DNA from: Chloroflexi bacterium CFX6
GTDB lineage: Bacteria > Chloroflexota > Anaerolineae > Anaerolineales > Villigracilaceae
NCBI GenBank assembly: GCA_030263595.1
Contig: SZPG01000007.1
Span: forward strand, 36,205-100,204
Length of the DNA stretch: 64,000 nucleotides
Direction: 5' to 3'
Positions 48,529 to 56,555 of the stretch are shown piece after piece. The position numbers and the translations under genes are program-made. The number at the start of each line of letters is the position of its first letter. Within the stretch, counting starts at the first letter, position 1. The notes below the pieces were generated by a model that was not told where the DNA came from, ran no database searches, and saw nothing but the letters and a program-made list of their open reading frames with translations.

Positions 48529-49778
48529 AGAAACTGTCGCTTCCTCGATTGCTCGTCCTCAATGCCTATTGGGTGGGACTGTCGTTCATGTGGAACGCAT
48601 TGCATCCCATCATCCTGCCAGCCGTGCTGCTCGATTACGTTCCCGACGAAAAAAAGAATACCTATCTCGGTTTGCTCACGTTTGTGGGGCTCCTCATTGC
48701 AATGATCGTTCAGCCGCTGTCGGGCGCGCTCTCGGATGGATGGAAATCGCGGTATGGGCGCAGGCGTCCGTTGATCGCGCTTGGGACGCTCTTCGATTTT
48801 CTCTTTCTTTCGATACTGGCATGGGCAGGCGGCTTGACGTGGTTGTTCGTCGGATACATCGGCTTGCAATTGAGTTCGAACATCGCGCACGGACCCTTGC
48901 AGGGACTCCTGCCCGACAGCGTGCCAAAGGATCAATTGGGAGTCGCCTCGTCGTTCAAGACTTTCATGGACATGTTGTCCTTGATCGCGGCTTCGCTTCT
49001 CGCGGGACGTTTGCTCGATTCTGCTTCGAGGGACCCCACCTCCATCATGCTGGTCGTGATCGGCCTGCTGGCGGTCTCCGCGGCGATCACGATCTTTGGC
49101 GTGCGCGAGTCCCCCTCGCTCACTGGGAGAGGGATGCCCGAAGGGCAGGGTGAGGGCAACTTCCTCTCTCAATTCAAGATCAACTTCCGCGAGAACGCTT
49201 CCTACTGGTGGCTGATCGCGGAGCGCGCCTTATTTCTGCTCGGCATTTACGGCGTGCAAGCCTTTGCCCAATACTATTTACAGGACGTGATCCGCGTGCC
49301 CGATCCGCCCAAACAGACCGGCGACCTGCTCGCTGTGCTGACAGGCGCCCTGGTCCTCCTCGTCCTCATCGGCGGCTGGCTGACCGATAAGTACGGCGCA
49401 AAACGGATTCTTACGATTGCGACTTACGTCTCTGCCGTTGGAATCCTGCTGATGTTACTCGCAACAGACATGCGCGGCTTGATGATCTTCGGCGGCGTGT
49501 TAGGCGCGGGCATCGGCTTGTTCCTCACCTCCAATTGGGCGCTGGCAAACTCACTCGCCCCGGAAGCGGAGGCGGGAAAATATCTCGGTCTCACGAATCT
49601 GGCGACGGCGGGTTCCGGCGCGCTGGCGCGGCTCGAGGGTCCCGCGCTGGATTGGTTGAACGCCCTCTCTCCCGGCGCGTGGATCGGGTATAAGGGTCTG
49701 TTCATCTTCGGAGCGTTGTGCATGGTCGCCAGTTTGTTCCTGTTGAAAAAGATTGATGTAAAATCCCCAAAATCGTGA
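48525..49778 (+). CDS. MFS transporter (GPH/SLC45-like)
   Basis: 417 residues, TTG start at 48525. Twelve predicted spans; MIVQPLSGALSDGWKSRYGRRRPLIALG is the MFS loop-2/3 motif with RYGRRRP, typical of GPH cation:sugar symporters and the plant SUT/SLC45 clade. A mid-protein GRGMPEGQGEGN is encoded by a dispersed palindromic repeat at 49108-49157 in the central cytoplasmic loop. The substrate may be a glycoside, judged only by family. Confidence 0.82.
   Translation: MKKLSLPRLLVLNAYWVGLSFMWNALHPIILPAVLLDYVPDEKKNTYLGLLTFVGLLIAMIVQPLSGALSDGWKSRYGRRRPLIALGTLFDFLFLSILAWAGGLTWLFVGYIGLQLSSNIAHGPLQGLLPDSVPKDQLGVASSFKTFMDMLSLIAASLLAGRLLDSASRDPTSIMLVVIGLLAVSAAITIFGVRESPSLTGRGMPEGQGEGNFLSQFKINFRENASYWWLIAERALFLLGIYGVQAFAQYYLQDVIRVPDPPKQTGDLLAVLTGALVLLVLIGGWLTDKYGAKRILTIATYVSAVGILLMLLATDMRGLMIFGGVLGAGIGLFLTSNWALANSLAPEAEAGKYLGLTNLATAGSGALARLEGPALDWLNALSPGAWIGYKGLFIFGALCMVASLFLLKKIDVKSPKS
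49108..49157. repeat. Palindromic repeat inserted in frame in the MFS gene
   Basis: CCCCCTCGCTCACTGGGAGAGGG, GATGCCCGAAGGGCA and GGGTGAGGG form the same CCTC...GAGG hairpin family as in the prophage, inserted in the large central loop, where extra residues are tolerated. Confidence 0.65.
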
Positions 49779-49790
49779 TGGAGGCGTTCC

Positions 49791-51254
49791 ATGAAACTGA
49801 TGTACATCAACGGCGAGTTTACGCATGGTAAATCCAAAGAAGCCATCCAGGTGCAAAACCCCGCCACGGAGGAAGCCCTGGACAGTGTCCCGCGCGGGAC
49901 GCCGGAAGATGTCGAAGCGGCGGTGACAGCCGCGAGGTCCGCGTTCGAGGCGTGGCGCAAGATGGGATCGAACGAACGGGCAAGTCTTCTGCATGAGGTC
50001 GCGGAAAAAGTCCACGCGCATCGTGAGGAAATCGCCCGATTATTGACGCTCGAAGAAGGCAAGCCGCTGACCGAGAACGAAGAGGAAACTGAGTGGGTGA
50101 TGAACACGTTCCGTTATTATGCCGAGTTGGGGCGGCATCATCGCGGGAGCGTGCTGGCGGCGGGGGCATCGTCGCAGTTCAATTTCATCGTCAAGGAACC
50201 ATACGGCGTGGTGGGCTGTATCGTGCCGTGGAATTATCCGCTGCTGCTGATGGCATGGAAGGTTGCGCCGGCGCTCGCGGCGGGAAACACCGTTGTCATC
50301 AAACCGTCTGAGATGACGCCGCTCACCGCGCTGTATCTCGCCGAGCATTGTTTCGATCATCTGCCCCCGGGCGTGGTGAATGTTGTGACCGGTTATGGAA
50401 TTGAAACGGGTGAGCCGCTGGTCAGGCATCCAGATGTGCCGGTGATCGCTTTTACAGGCAGTCTGGCAACGGGACAAAAAATCGCTTCGCTCGCCGCGCC
50501 GATGATGAAGAAACTGCATCTCGAACTCGGCGGCAAGGATGCAACGGTCATCGCCGAAGATGCCGACCCGGAGATCGCGGCAAAGGCGGTGGCGTATGCG
50601 GCTCTGATCAACGCCGGGCAGGTCTGCACGTCAACGGAGCGGGTCTATATCCCAAGACGCGGCGCGGCGAAGTTCACCGAAGCCATCGTGGAGCATGTCA
50701 AATCGCTTCGGCTCGGACCCGGGCTCGATCCCGCGACCGATGTCGGTCCCATGATCGGGGATTCCTACCGCGCCAAATTCGAGAAGCACATCGCGGAAGC
50801 GAGGGAGCGCGGCGCAAAGATTCTGGTCGGCGGCGGAAGACCGAAAGATCTATCCAAAGGTTTCTTCCACGAACCGACCGTGTTGAAAGACGTTGACCAC
50901 ACGATGGTCATCATGCGCGAAGAGACGTTCGGTCCCGCCGTGCCGCTGATGGAGTACACCACCTTCGACGAAGCGATCCGATTGACGAACGATTGTCAAT
51001 ATGGCTTGGGCGCGGTGTTGATCTCGAACGACCCGAAGAAGATCAAGCAATTCTTCGACGACGTGAAGGCAGGCACGATCTGGATCAACGACCCGCTCAC
51101 CGATCATTACGCCGGTCCCTTCGGCGGGATGAAATACTCCGGCGGCGCGCGCGAACTTGGAGAGGTCGGTCTCGACGAATTCCGCGAGGTGAAGCACGTC
51201 CATTGGGATTTCAATATGGAAGATAAGAGTTATTGGTATCCGTATGGCCGTTAA
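49791..51254 (+). CDS. NAD(P)-dependent aldehyde dehydrogenase
   Basis: 487 residues, full length for ALDH. VGCIVPWNYPLLLMAWKVAPALAAGNTVVIKPSEMTPL is the cofactor site, LELGGKDATVI holds the general-base glutamate, and NAGQVCTSTERVYIP the catalytic cysteine. The C-terminal KAGTIWINDPLTDHYAGPFGGMKYSGGARELGEVGLDEF is typical of betaine-/succinate-semialdehyde-type enzymes. The substrate cannot be told from sequence. The gene stands alone. Confidence 0.95.
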   Translation: MKLMYINGEFTHGKSKEAIQVQNPATEEALDSVPRGTPEDVEAAVTAARSAFEAWRKMGSNERASLLHEVAEKVHAHREEIARLLTLEEGKPLTENEEETEWVMNTFRYYAELGRHHRGSVLAAGASSQFNFIVKEPYGVVGCIVPWNYPLLLMAWKVAPALAAGNTVVIKPSEMTPLTALYLAEHCFDHLPPGVVNVVTGYGIETGEPLVRHPDVPVIAFTGSLATGQKIASLAAPMMKKLHLELGGKDATVIAEDADPEIAAKAVAYAALINAGQVCTSTERVYIPRRGAAKFTEAIVEHVKSLRLGPGLDPATDVGPMIGDSYRAKFEKHIAEARERGAKILVGGGRPKDLSKGFFHEPTVLKDVDHTMVIMREETFGPAVPLMEYTTFDEAIRLTNDCQYGLGAVLISNDPKKIKQFFDDVKAGTIWINDPLTDHYAGPFGGMKYSGGARELGEVGLDEFREVKHVHWDFNMEDKSYWYPYGR

Positions 51255-51255
51255 C

Positions 51256-51425
51256 CCGTCATTGCGAGGAAGCGCTGGTCGAGTGAGCCGAGCGCTCTTT
51301 TCGGCTGTACCGAGACCAGGCGACGATGAAGTAATCCCCACTTTAGCGAGGAGATTGCTTCGCCTGCGGTCTCGATACGAGCGAGACAATCACTCGCTCT
51401 ACTCGACCAGCAGGCTCGCAATGAC
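51256..51425. repeat. Long imperfect palindrome, REP-like interspersed element
   Basis: GTCATTGCGAGGAAGC at the left pairs with GCTCGCAATGACA at the right, with GAAGTAATCCCC/GGAGATTGCTTC inside. Fragments of the same element occur at 43620-43745 and 55018-55045 (CTCGCAATGACA). Non-coding. Confidence 0.7.
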
Positions 51426-51458
51426 ATATCCTTGATTGTGGTAAAATCCCGTGCGCAT

Positions 51459-51530
51459 GCGGGAGTCGCCAAGTGGTAAGGCATCAGCCTTCCAAGCTGA
51501 TATTCGCGGGTTCGAATCCCGTCTCCCGCT
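51459..51530 (+). tRNA. tRNA-Gly(TCC)
   Basis: 72 nt: acceptor GCGGGAG/CTCCCGC, anticodon stem TCAGC/GCTGA with loop CTTCCAA (TCC), T stem GCGGG/CCCGT with TTCGAAT, discriminator T. An extended -10-like TGGTAAAAT lies at about 51439-51447. Confidence 0.95.
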
Positions 51531-51612
51531 CTCTGGTTCAGTGACCAGTCATCGGTTGCCAGTGAAACAGTAAACTGGATCACTGATGACTGGTCACTGC
51601 TCACTGAAAGAG

Positions 51613-51685
51613 GGGCCCATGGCGCAGTGGTTAGCGCAGGCGACTCATAATCGCTTGGTCGCAGGTTCGAATCCTGCTGGGCCCA
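51613..51685 (+). tRNA. CAT-anticodon tRNA, probably tRNA-Ile2
   Basis: 73 nt: acceptor GGGCCCA/TGGGCCC, anticodon loop CTCATAA (CAT), T stem GCAGG/CCTGC, discriminator A. The GGGCCC acceptor together with a GACTCATAATC anticodon arm and TTGGTC variable loop favours lysidine-modified tRNA-Ile2 over elongator Met. It is not the initiator, which has a 1-72 mismatch. Confidence 0.85.
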
Positions 51686-51900
51686 CAAACCTTCCCGTCC
51701 CGCGTTGGTCGCAGGTCCCCGCAGGGGGGATGGTATTCGAATCCTGCTGGGCCCACAAACCTTCCCGCCCCGCGTTGGTCGCAGGTCCCCGCAGGGGGGA
51801 TGGTATTCGAATCCTGCTGGGCCCACAAACCTTCCCGTCCCGCGTTGGTCGCAGGTCCCCGCAGGGGGGATGGTATTCGCATCCTGCCGGGCACACTTTT
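51686..51900 (+). repeat. Three 70-bp tandem copies of the tRNA 3' end
   Basis: Period exactly 70 bp (GCCCACAAAC at 51681, 51751 and 51821). Each unit carries TTGGTCGCAGGT, a CCCCGCAGGGG hairpin, ATTCGAATCCTGCTGGGCCC and a CTTCCCG(T/C)CCCGCG linker. The last copy is degenerate (ATTCGCATCCTGCCGGGC) and is followed by a T-run. None can fold a full tRNA. Confidence 0.88.
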
Positions 51901-52080
51901 TAAAGTTCGATCTGAACCGTTGATGTTACGCACAAAAAACCATAACGGTGGCTGTAATGCGACATTCATGTCGCTCTTGCCCGGGCGACGCTTGAAAAAC
52001 GAGATAAACGTCGCGTTATGGGTATCAATGCGTAACATCGGTTAAACCGGACGGGGAATAGAGAATAAAAGGAAAAAAAC
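51901..52080. other. Gap before the glycosyltransferase
   Basis: 180 bp with no credible gene. It contains a GCGACATTCATGTCGC palindrome (51959-51974), one lone unit of the 45297 repeat family, and the ribosome site AAGGAAAAAAAC at the following gene. Confidence 0.6.
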
Positions 52081-53559
52081 ATGTCAGTAAGAAAACTAGG
52101 ATATGCACTCGTTGTCTTTGGCGTTATCTTAATCCTTGCGTCATTGATTGTGGATCTTGTTGGATTAGGCGATGATCGAATAGGCTCCAGTCAATTGTTG
52201 GGGATCATGTGCGGGATTCTTGTCACTTTGTTCGGCTTACCCCTCGCCTCTCGTTCCCCCGAGGAAAAGATCGGTCTGCCGAACCTTGTTCGGGGTTGTC
52301 CGGCAAGGTTGTTCGATCTGCCGGTGATTTTTTGGGTCGCCGTCGGTTTGTTGGTCGGGTATATTTTGTTTTTTGTTTCCCCCATGTTCCTGAACGATAA
52401 TTGGGGAATATTCTATTTCACCAAGTATTTGCCCGATGCAAGACCCATTGGACTGGATCTGCGAACCACGATGAACGTCGTTACCCCCTGGGTCGAGGAG
52501 GGGCAGTCCCCTTATCCTCATCTATTCTATCCCCCGCTGACATATATATTATTCGCTCCCTTGGCGTTCCTTGATTATCCGGACTCCTACGTACTGATCA
52601 CTTTTCTGACCCTCTTCAGTTTTTGCGCCATGGCAGTGTTGGGGACATTTCTGTTATCTCCCAACAGAGATCATTCTTTTATCGCCTTGTTTCTCGCCAC
52701 AGGACTCATCTCCTACGGATTTCAATTCGAACTGGAAAGGGGGCAATTCAACGTAATCGTTTTCTTTCTTTGTATGCTTGCATTGTATATATTTTACCGC
52801 CATTATGAATTTCGCTATCTGGCGTATGCGTTGTTCTCAGCCGCCGTTCACGTAAAACTTTATCCGGCCATTTTCATTCTTATGTTTGTCAGGGATTGGC
52901 GCGATTGGAAGGCAAATATCAGACGCTTGGTTGGTCTCGGTGCGCTGAATTTTTTCCTTCTGTTTGCCCTCGGTTATCGGGAACTGGTGGGTTTTGTCAA
53001 TACGGTGATGGTTCAAATCCTCACGCCGAGTTGGACCTGGAACGGGAATCACTCCGTCCAGACTTTTGTGCTCAATTTTTCGCGTGATGGATATGGATTG
53101 ATCCCGCCCGATATGCTGGCTGCCCTGCAACGGAACGCGGGTTCGATAACGAACATTCTGTTGGTCGTAATTCTTGGGTGCATCCTGGCGGCGGTTGTCC
53201 GTGCATATCTTCTAAATGAGCGCGGCTTTAATCCGTATCTTTTCTCTGTTTGTACATTGGGAGCGCTCATCATTCCGACCAGCAACGATTATACATTGCC
53301 CATTCTCGCCATTCCGCTGGCGATGTTTTTTTCGAGCCTGCCGCCGATCCGGGTCCTTCGGAAGAAAACGTGGTCCATTCTGCTTATCCTCGCGGCATCC
53401 GTTGCTTATGGGTCCATACTTCACCCGTTCAAGTATAAGCCTTATTATATGAACAATACTTTTCCTCCTCTGTTGTTGATCCTGGTCGCGGTGACGCTCC
53501 TGTATTTCATGAGGACGCCTCCCAAAACTTTGGCGTCACAGGCCGAATTGCAGACTTAG
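52081..53559 (+). CDS. Polytopic GT87-like mannosyl/glycosyltransferase
   Basis: 492 residues with about ten spans. The N-terminal GYALVVFGVILILASLIVD is a first span. The region LPDARPIGLDLRTTMNVVTPWVEEGQSPYPHLFYPPLTYILFAPLAF is the acceptor/donor loop found in GT87 (DUF2029) enzymes that use polyprenyl-phosphate sugars. The middle FQFELERGQFNVIVFFLCMLALYIFYR and the end are also family-like. Likely assembles a surface glycolipid or polysaccharide. GT87 assignment is by pattern. Confidence 0.75.
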   Translation: MSVRKLGYALVVFGVILILASLIVDLVGLGDDRIGSSQLLGIMCGILVTLFGLPLASRSPEEKIGLPNLVRGCPARLFDLPVIFWVAVGLLVGYILFFVSPMFLNDNWGIFYFTKYLPDARPIGLDLRTTMNVVTPWVEEGQSPYPHLFYPPLTYILFAPLAFLDYPDSYVLITFLTLFSFCAMAVLGTFLLSPNRDHSFIALFLATGLISYGFQFELERGQFNVIVFFLCMLALYIFYRHYEFRYLAYALFSAAVHVKLYPAIFILMFVRDWRDWKANIRRLVGLGALNFFLLFALGYRELVGFVNTVMVQILTPSWTWNGNHSVQTFVLNFSRDGYGLIPPDMLAALQRNAGSITNILLVVILGCILAAVVRAYLLNERGFNPYLFSVCTLGALIIPTSNDYTLPILAIPLAMFFSSLPPIRVLRKKTWSILLILAASVAYGSILHPFKYKPYYMNNTFPPLLLILVAVTLLYFMRTPPKTLASQAELQT

Positions 53560-53560
53560 C

Positions 53561-54262
53561 ATGAACCCCTACCTCGCCACCCTGCTTACTCTCGTAGTTG
53601 TCATCGCCCTCCTGCGCCTGATGGATTTCATCGCCCATCGCGGGCTGGTCGAAAGCCGATTAAGCCGCAAGATCATCCACATCGGCACGGGTCCCGTCTT
53701 CGTCCTGTGCTGGCTGATGTACGCGGACGCGCCGTCTTCACGTTACCTTGCCGCGCTGGTGCCTTTGCTTATCACGTTTCAGTTTGTCCTGGTCGGCGCG
53801 GGCGTCATAAAAGATCCCGCCGCCGTCAAAGCCCTGTCGCGCACCGGGGACAGGCGCGAGATCCTGCGCGGACCGTTGTTCTACGGGATCATGTTCGTCG
53901 CGCTGACAGTCGTCTATTGGAAGGATTCGCCCATTGGCATCGCCGCGCTGATGATGATGTGCGGCGGCGACGGCGTGGCGGACATCGTCGGGCGGCGCGT
54001 CCAATCGCCGAAGTTGTTCTGGTCGCGCGAAAAAAGCGTGGCTGGGTCCCTGAGCGTTTTCGCGGGCGGCGCGTTGATGACCGCGTTCGTTCTGTTTGTT
54101 TTCGTCGGCGTTGGCGTGTTCGCACCGCCTTTCAACGCCTATCTTGCCCCGATCTTCTGGGTCGCGCTGGGCGGCGCGCTCGTCGAATCGCTTCCCTTCA
54201 AGGATATTGATAACGTCACGCTCACGCTCGCCAGCGCGGTCATCGGTCGCCTCGTCTTCTAG
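53561..54262 (+). CDS. Dolichol/phytol kinase-like membrane protein
   Basis: 233 residues with about six spans. LSRKIIHIGTGPVFVLCW, FYGIMFVALTVVYW and MMMCGGDGVADIVGRRVQSPKLFWSREKSVAGSLSVFAGG match the CTP-dependent phytol/polyprenol kinase (SEC59/VTE5) family. It follows the glycosyltransferase by 1 bp and could provide or recycle the polyprenyl-phosphate carrier it needs. Inferred. Confidence 0.78.
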   Translation: MNPYLATLLTLVVVIALLRLMDFIAHRGLVESRLSRKIIHIGTGPVFVLCWLMYADAPSSRYLAALVPLLITFQFVLVGAGVIKDPAAVKALSRTGDRREILRGPLFYGIMFVALTVVYWKDSPIGIAALMMMCGGDGVADIVGRRVQSPKLFWSREKSVAGSLSVFAGGALMTAFVLFVFVGVGVFAPPFNAYLAPIFWVALGGALVESLPFKDIDNVTLTLASAVIGRLVF

Positions 54263-54996
54263 GCGCGCTCCTCCTCCTCCCTTTTCAGGATCATCACCTT
54301 GTAACTCTCGGCGTACTTCATGCCCTTGTCCTTCGCATCCTCCTCCGCCCATTCGGTCATCCACTTTCCAACCTCCTCCACAGGGACCTGACTCGCGTGT
54401 TGCCGCAGAGCCAGGATCTTGACAGCGAGCGTCTCTGTGATATCCACCCACGTATCGGATTTCTCCGTGCCGTGGACGTATAACCGTTTGACCTCGTGCG
54501 GTTCATACCCCTCCGACAGCAGGTCCGCAAAAATGAGCCGACTCCCCGCTGACGGAAAGACCGCCGTGCAAGCGGCTTGCGCCGCGGCGCGGTGATCGGG
54601 ATGGTTGAGGTATTCATCGCCGTAAAACCATCCCTCGGGATTCCCCGTCGAAACAGTATCAGGCTTGAATTTGCGGATGAGGCGGGTGAGTTCCCTGCGG
54701 AGGGCGAGAGTCGGTTCCAATTCCCCGTCGGGATAACGCAGGAAGACCGTTTCCTTGATCCCCAGGATCGCGTTCGCGGCGAGTTGCTCCTTTTCGCGTA
54801 ATTCGGCGAGTTCCTTTTTATAACCCGCGTCCTTCGTCGGGTCGTTCGAACCGGCGTCGCCGCTGGTGACGACGACCGAGACGATCTCGCATCCCGCCCT
54901 TGCCCATTTGGCGAGCGTGCCGCCGATGGTGAACTCCTGGTCGTCCGGGTGCGCGTGGATGCTCATGGCGCGTTTGGGGACGTATTCGTCACGCAT
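54259..54996 (-). CDS. PIG-L/LmbE family deacetylase
   Basis: 245 residues. AHPDDQE near residue 15 is the zinc site (the family's HPDDE with Q inserted), and NHPDHRA near 127 supplies the other ligands. Acts on N-acetylglucosaminyl-type substrates in glycolipid or thiol pathways. It is convergent with the kinase (4-bp overlap), near glycan genes. The specific substrate is not determinable. Confidence 0.88.
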   Translation of the reverse strand: MRDEYVPKRAMSIHAHPDDQEFTIGGTLAKWARAGCEIVSVVVTSGDAGSNDPTKDAGYKKELAELREKEQLAANAILGIKETVFLRYPDGELEPTLALRRELTRLIRKFKPDTVSTGNPEGWFYGDEYLNHPDHRAAAQAACTAVFPSAGSRLIFADLLSEGYEPHEVKRLYVHGTEKSDTWVDITETLAVKILALRQHASQVPVEEVGKWMTEWAEEDAKDKGMKYAESYKVMILKREEEERA

Positions 54997-55049
54997 AAGG
55001 TTTTTCTCCGTTCATGTCATGGCGGGCGCCGCTCGCAATGACACGTAAG

Positions 55050-55952
55050 TTATTTTTTTCTTCCGATCGCCAGCATCTTGTTTTGGATTTTGAACAGCCT
55101 GAAAAAGAGATTGACAAAAGGTAATGACAGGCGAACGATCGCCTCCGACCCGAACAGTTTTTCGAGATAGAACTCATACGGGAAGGAGAGTTCGTGGAAT
55201 TTACGCAGCGCGACGATCTCCACGCCGATGGCTTCGAATAGTTCCCTCATTTCGTCCGTGGAAAAGATCTGCTTGTGGCCGAACAGGTGCGAGGAATACA
55301 TGGCGTTCAGGAAGGTGGGGTATTTGCCGCGCGTCGCCTTGTACGTGAACTCGCCGAAACGGTGATAGAAACCATCGCGGCAGGGCGTGTCTATCAGCAG
55401 GAACCCGCCGGGCTTCAGTACGTTTGCCGCGCATTTCAGGGTCTGGTACGGGTAATTGACGTGTTCGATCACGTCCCACAATGTGACCGCGTCGAAGTGA
55501 TTTGCGTATCCCTCCTGCCAGAAAGCGCTTTCGATGGGGCGTTTATAAATCTCGAGTCCGTGCTTTGTTTTTGCGTATTGGGCGCGGCTGTCGCTGAGTT
55601 CGATGCCGGTCACGTCCGCGCCCTGTCGTTCGAGCAGGGAAAGGAACAAGCCGCCGCCGCAGCCGATGTCGAGGACTTTGGCATTTGTGAGGGGAAGGTG
55701 TTTTTCGAGGATCTCCGCCTGGCGGATGAACTTCCGCTCGTTCGCTTGTAACTGCGTCTCGATGTACGCGGCAGTTTCCCCGGTCGGTTGCGAAGCGTCC
55801 GTTTCGGGAGGGAGGTCTTCGACCGGGTCGAGGTAATCAATGAAATGGAAACCGCCCGCCGAAACGTAGACATCCGCATTTTTTAGTTTGTACGTGAGCC
55901 GCGCGTATCCCGACGGATTTCGTTTCAGAGCGTCCACGTTTTCCTTGTTCAT
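55050..55952 (-). CDS. SAM-dependent methyltransferase
   Basis: 300 residues from ATG 55952; an upstream in-frame start is rejected because that stretch is poor coding sequence. The AdoMet fold: KVLDIGCGGGLFLSLLERQGADVTGIELS (motif I), VTLWDVIEHV and LKPGGFLLIDTP. The C-terminal part (EIVALRKFHELSFPYEFYLEKLFG) resembles methyltransferases of glycan or quinone clusters. Substrate unknown. Confidence 0.85.
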   Translation of the reverse strand: MNKENVDALKRNPSGYARLTYKLKNADVYVSAGGFHFIDYLDPVEDLPPETDASQPTGETAAYIETQLQANERKFIRQAEILEKHLPLTNAKVLDIGCGGGLFLSLLERQGADVTGIELSDSRAQYAKTKHGLEIYKRPIESAFWQEGYANHFDAVTLWDVIEHVNYPYQTLKCAANVLKPGGFLLIDTPCRDGFYHRFGEFTYKATRGKYPTFLNAMYSSHLFGHKQIFSTDEMRELFEAIGVEIVALRKFHELSFPYEFYLEKLFGSEAIVRLSLPFVNLFFRLFKIQNKMLAIGRKK

Positions 55953-56041
55953 GGTGTGGGATTGTACCCGAAAGCAAAATATCCGGGTTTGCCGCATGGG
56001 CGGCGCCCGGATACGCAAACGTTCCCTTTGGAGGCGATCTT

Positions 56042-56467
56042 TTACGGCGCGGTGAATTTCCTTATTTCCGGTTCCGGGCGCGGGGCGGCGGCTCTTTCGC
56101 CGAATATCTGCACCGCCTGGTACACGTACCACGCGCGAAAGGCGGACATGCCGTCCTCGATGCACATCTCCCGCAGGATTTCATCCGCCCGTTTTCGATA
56201 TTTTTTGTGATCCAGCGCGCTCAGGCGCATCATTTGATATAACACGTCGTGGATGAGCGAACCGCGCATGAAGTTGGGCGTGTCAACGGTGGGACCGCTG
56301 GGCCCGTCCCAGGCGTATCCCTCCCTGACCGTGAGCAGACCGTCTTTGGAGAGGGACATGTATTTGAAGGTCAGATCCTTTTCCGGCCGGATGTCTATCT
56401 GGACGCGGTATTCCTCCATCGCCTGGTATTTGTAACGCCGCAATTTCCTGTAGCAGATTCGATCCAT
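56042..56467 (-). CDS. DUF1353-like protein
   Basis: 141 residues from ATG 56467 after AAGGAGACAGCC. GLLTVREGYAWDGPSGPTVDTPNFMRGSLIHDVLYQMMRLSALDHKKYRKRADEILREM is the characteristic DUF1353 block, usually found in phage genes; here it stands alone in the host. Function unknown. Confidence 0.78.
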   Translation of the reverse strand: MDRICYRKLRRYKYQAMEEYRVQIDIRPEKDLTFKYMSLSKDGLLTVREGYAWDGPSGPTVDTPNFMRGSLIHDVLYQMMRLSALDHKKYRKRADEILREMCIEDGMSAFRAWYVYQAVQIFGERAAAPRPEPEIRKFTAP

Positions 56468-56555
56468 GGCTGTCTCCTTGTTCGTGTTACCACTATACAA
56501 CAAACCCGCCGGGAATACAACAAGCGAAGACTCTGCCGGTCTCCTTCCATTTCCC

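Noticed and set aside
51251..52038. Long frames through the tRNA repeats encoding repeated SRIRIPSPLRGPATN segments
   Set aside because: They are produced by the 70-bp repeats and by tRNA-Gly; no ribosome sites and low complexity.
55953..56165. N-terminal extension of the methyltransferase
   Set aside because: The added arginine-rich stretch overlaps the upstream non-coding DNA and has no ribosome site.
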